The position numbers and the translations under genes are program-made. This document shows, piece by piece, positions 6,595 through 7,610 of a stretch of DNA of 7,610 bases. The notes beneath the pieces were generated by a model. It made no database searches. It saw only the letters and a list, made by a program, of their open reading frames with translations, and was not told where the DNA came from. The stretch comes from Verrucomicrobiota bacterium (lineage in GTDB: Bacteria > Verrucomicrobiota > Verrucomicrobiia > Opitutales > UBA953): the NCBI GenBank assembly GCA_005798925.1, contig SYID01000054.1, forward strand, positions 1 to 7,610. Reading direction: 5' to 3'. Each line of letters opens with the position of its first letter. The stretch's first letter is position 1.

Positions 6595-7077
6595 TCAGGG
6601 GCTGACCGATGGCTGGTCGCGACGGGAGGCCTCGGCGTTCACGATGAAGCCGTCCTTCTTGTAGGCGCGGAGGAAGAAATGGGTGGAGGTGCCCTGCACC
6701 CCGTCGATGCGGGCCAGGCGTTCGTGCACGAAACCGGCGACCTTGTAGAGGTTGTCGGCCGTGACGACGACCAGGAGGTCGTAGCCGCCGGACATCAGGT
6801 AGCAGCTTTCGACCTGCTCGAAGCTGGAGATCCGTTCGGCGATGCCGTCGAAGCCGCCGACGCCTTCGGTGCGGATCTTGATCTCGATGACCGCGCGGAC
6901 GCGATGCTCGGACTCGTAGCTCGGGTTGAGCACCGGGCGCATGCCCAGCAGCACGCCCTGCTGGCGCAAGGCCGCGAGCTCCCGGTCCACGGCTTCGGCG
7001 CCGAGGCCGAGGATCCTGCCGATCTGGGCGGTGTCGAGGGCTTCCCCGTCGAGGATGAGCTTGAGTACGGAGTTCAT
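6595..7077 (-). CDS. Lrp/AsnC-family transcriptional regulator
   Basis: This 160-residue protein has the two-part layout of feast/famine regulators, which sense an amino acid and bind DNA as dimers or octamers. Residues about 1-45 form a short winged-helix region (IGRILGLGAEAVDRELAALRQ followed by GVLLGM). Residues about 60-140 form the RAM ligand-binding domain, with the typical beta strand RAVIEIKI, the helix ERISSFEQVESCYL, and the turn GGYDLLVVV (97-105). Family members are usually 140-165 residues, so the length is normal, though the N terminus begins directly in the first helix without the common LDxxD start. The gene sits 9 bases after the DAHP synthase stop and 2 bases before the aminotransferase start. 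It therefore probably controls this operon in response to an aromatic amino acid or alanine; that ligand and target are inferred. A similar pair, alaR-alaT, is known in B. subtilis. No Shine-Dalgarno site is seen before the ATG. Confidence 0.93.
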   Translation of the reverse strand: MNSVLKLILDGEALDTAQIGRILGLGAEAVDRELAALRQQGVLLGMRPVLNPSYESEHRVRAVIEIKIRTEGVGGFDGIAERISSFEQVESCYLMSGGYDLLVVVTADNLYKVAGFVHERLARIDGVQGTSTHFFLRAYKKDGFIVNAEASRRDQPSVSP

Positions 7078-7086
7078 GGGCGGAAA

Positions 7087-7610
7087 TCAGGAAGCGGGGA
7101 GGGCGCGGCGGGCGCGGACGGCGGCGGCGAGGCCGTCGAGGACGGGCACGGTCTGCTCGAAGGAGATGCAGGCGTCGGTGATGCTGCAGCCGTAGGCCGA
7201 AGCTTCCGTGCCCTTCCAGTCCTGACGCCCTTCCGCGAGGTGGCTTTCGATCATCACGCCGGCGATGACGCGCGAACCCGCGGCGACCTGCGCGGCGATG
7301 TCGGCGGCGACGAGCGGCTGGCGGCGATGGTCCTTGGAGCTGTTGCCATGGGAGCAATCGATGACGAGCCGGGACGTCAGGCCGGCCTTGAGGATGCGCG
7401 CGGCGGCGTCGTTGACGAATTCCGCCCCATAGTTGGGACCCGTGCGCGAGCCGCCGCGCAGGATGACATGGGCGTCGGGATTGCCGGCGGTCTGGAAGAT
7501 GGCGACGACGCCGTCCTTGGTGACCGAAGGGAACCAGTGCGAGGAGCGGGCGGACAGGCAGGCGTCGACGGCGACCTGGACGGATCCGTCGGTGCCGTTC
7601 TTGAAGCCGA
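7087..7610 (-). CDS. aroG: Class I (AroFGH-type) 3-deoxy-7-phosphoheptulonate synthase, C-terminal half
   Basis: DAHP synthase joins phosphoenolpyruvate and erythrose 4-phosphate in the first step of the shikimate pathway, in the cytoplasm. The window holds the last 173 codons; the family is usually about 350 residues, so the N-terminal half lies past the right edge. Reading from the edge, the protein begins GFKNGTDGSVQVAVDA, nearly identical to E. coli AroG at this place. Further on are GNPDAHVILRGG (with the substrate-binding Arg51 of the visible part), DCSHGNSSK (metal-ligand His87), GVMIESHLAEG (metal-ligand Glu121) and YGCSITDAC (metal-ligand Asp145). The chain ends ARRALPAS. The fourth ligand, a cysteine in the N-terminal half, cannot be seen. 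Feedback specificity (Phe, Tyr or Trp) cannot be read from this part, so the symbol stands for the AroF/G/H group. It is the most upstream gene visible, and the regulator starts 9 bases after its TGA. Confidence 0.95.
   Translation of the reverse strand, partial: GFKNGTDGSVQVAVDACLSARSSHWFPSVTKDGVVAIFQTAGNPDAHVILRGGSRTGPNYGAEFVNDAAARILKAGLTSRLVIDCSHGNSSKDHRRQPLVAADIAAQVAAGSRVIAGVMIESHLAEGRQDWKGTEASAYGCSITDACISFEQTVPVLDGLAAAVRARRALPAS

Noticed and set aside
2996..6664. A plus-strand open frame of 1222 codons running antisense to fmt, der and the aminotransferase
   Set aside because: Its codons line up exactly with the codons of all three minus-strand genes, so it stays open simply because those genes avoid TTA, CTA and TCA codons, which is expected at high GC. 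The product is low-complexity, rich in Arg, Gly, Asp and Glu, while the opposite strand carries fully motif-supported proteins.
6593..7357. An extension of the aminotransferase frame by 255 codons upstream
   Set aside because: The extension is Arg/Pro-rich and overlaps the Lrp-type regulator and DAHP synthase, which are both supported by family motifs in other frames. The ATG at 6592 gives the usual family length and start.

Overview
The window looks like chromosomal core-genome DNA from a high-GC Gram-negative bacterium (about two thirds G+C by eye). An outer membrane is implied by two lipopolysaccharide (LPS) transport genes. The gene order, the N-terminal GSDEIAL form of Fmt, and an oversized LptC/LptA-type protein next to lptB suggest a member of Verrucomicrobiota, perhaps close to Opitutales. 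That placement is an inference from protein character and not a search result.

All seven genes lie on the minus strand, so transcription runs from position 7610 towards 1. In that order they are: a class I DAHP synthase (C-terminal half only, cut by the right edge); an Lrp/AsnC regulator; a PLP-dependent class I aminotransferase of the PatA/AlaT type; the ribosome-assembly GTPase Der with a long basic tail; methionyl-tRNA formyltransferase (Fmt); a 690-residue periplasmic protein joining an LptC-like start to many LptA/OstA-like repeats; and the LPS-export ATPase LptB (cut by the left edge). The gaps between them are 9, 2, 45, 3, 38 and 18 bases, so the window is almost wholly coding and has no gene-free stretch above 45 bases. 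No RNA gene, mobile element, CRISPR array or obvious strong terminator is visible, and any main promoter must lie beyond the right edge.

Three functional blocks follow one another. aroG, lrp and the aminotransferase form an amino-acid block: DAHP synthase opens the shikimate pathway, the regulator probably senses an amino acid, and the aminotransferase may complete an aromatic amino acid or make alanine. der and fmt form a translation block (50S assembly and initiator-tRNA formylation), with only three bases between them. The Lpt pair forms an envelope block that supplies the ATPase and the periplasmic bridge for moving LPS to the outer membrane.

The region is mostly ordinary. The points most worth a second look are the single-chain LptC/LptA-like bridge protein with its roughly ten repeat units, the basic tail of Der, the absence of Shine-Dalgarno sites at all six visible starts, and the regulator wedged between two amino-acid enzymes. 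I found no convincing sign of a wholly new system.
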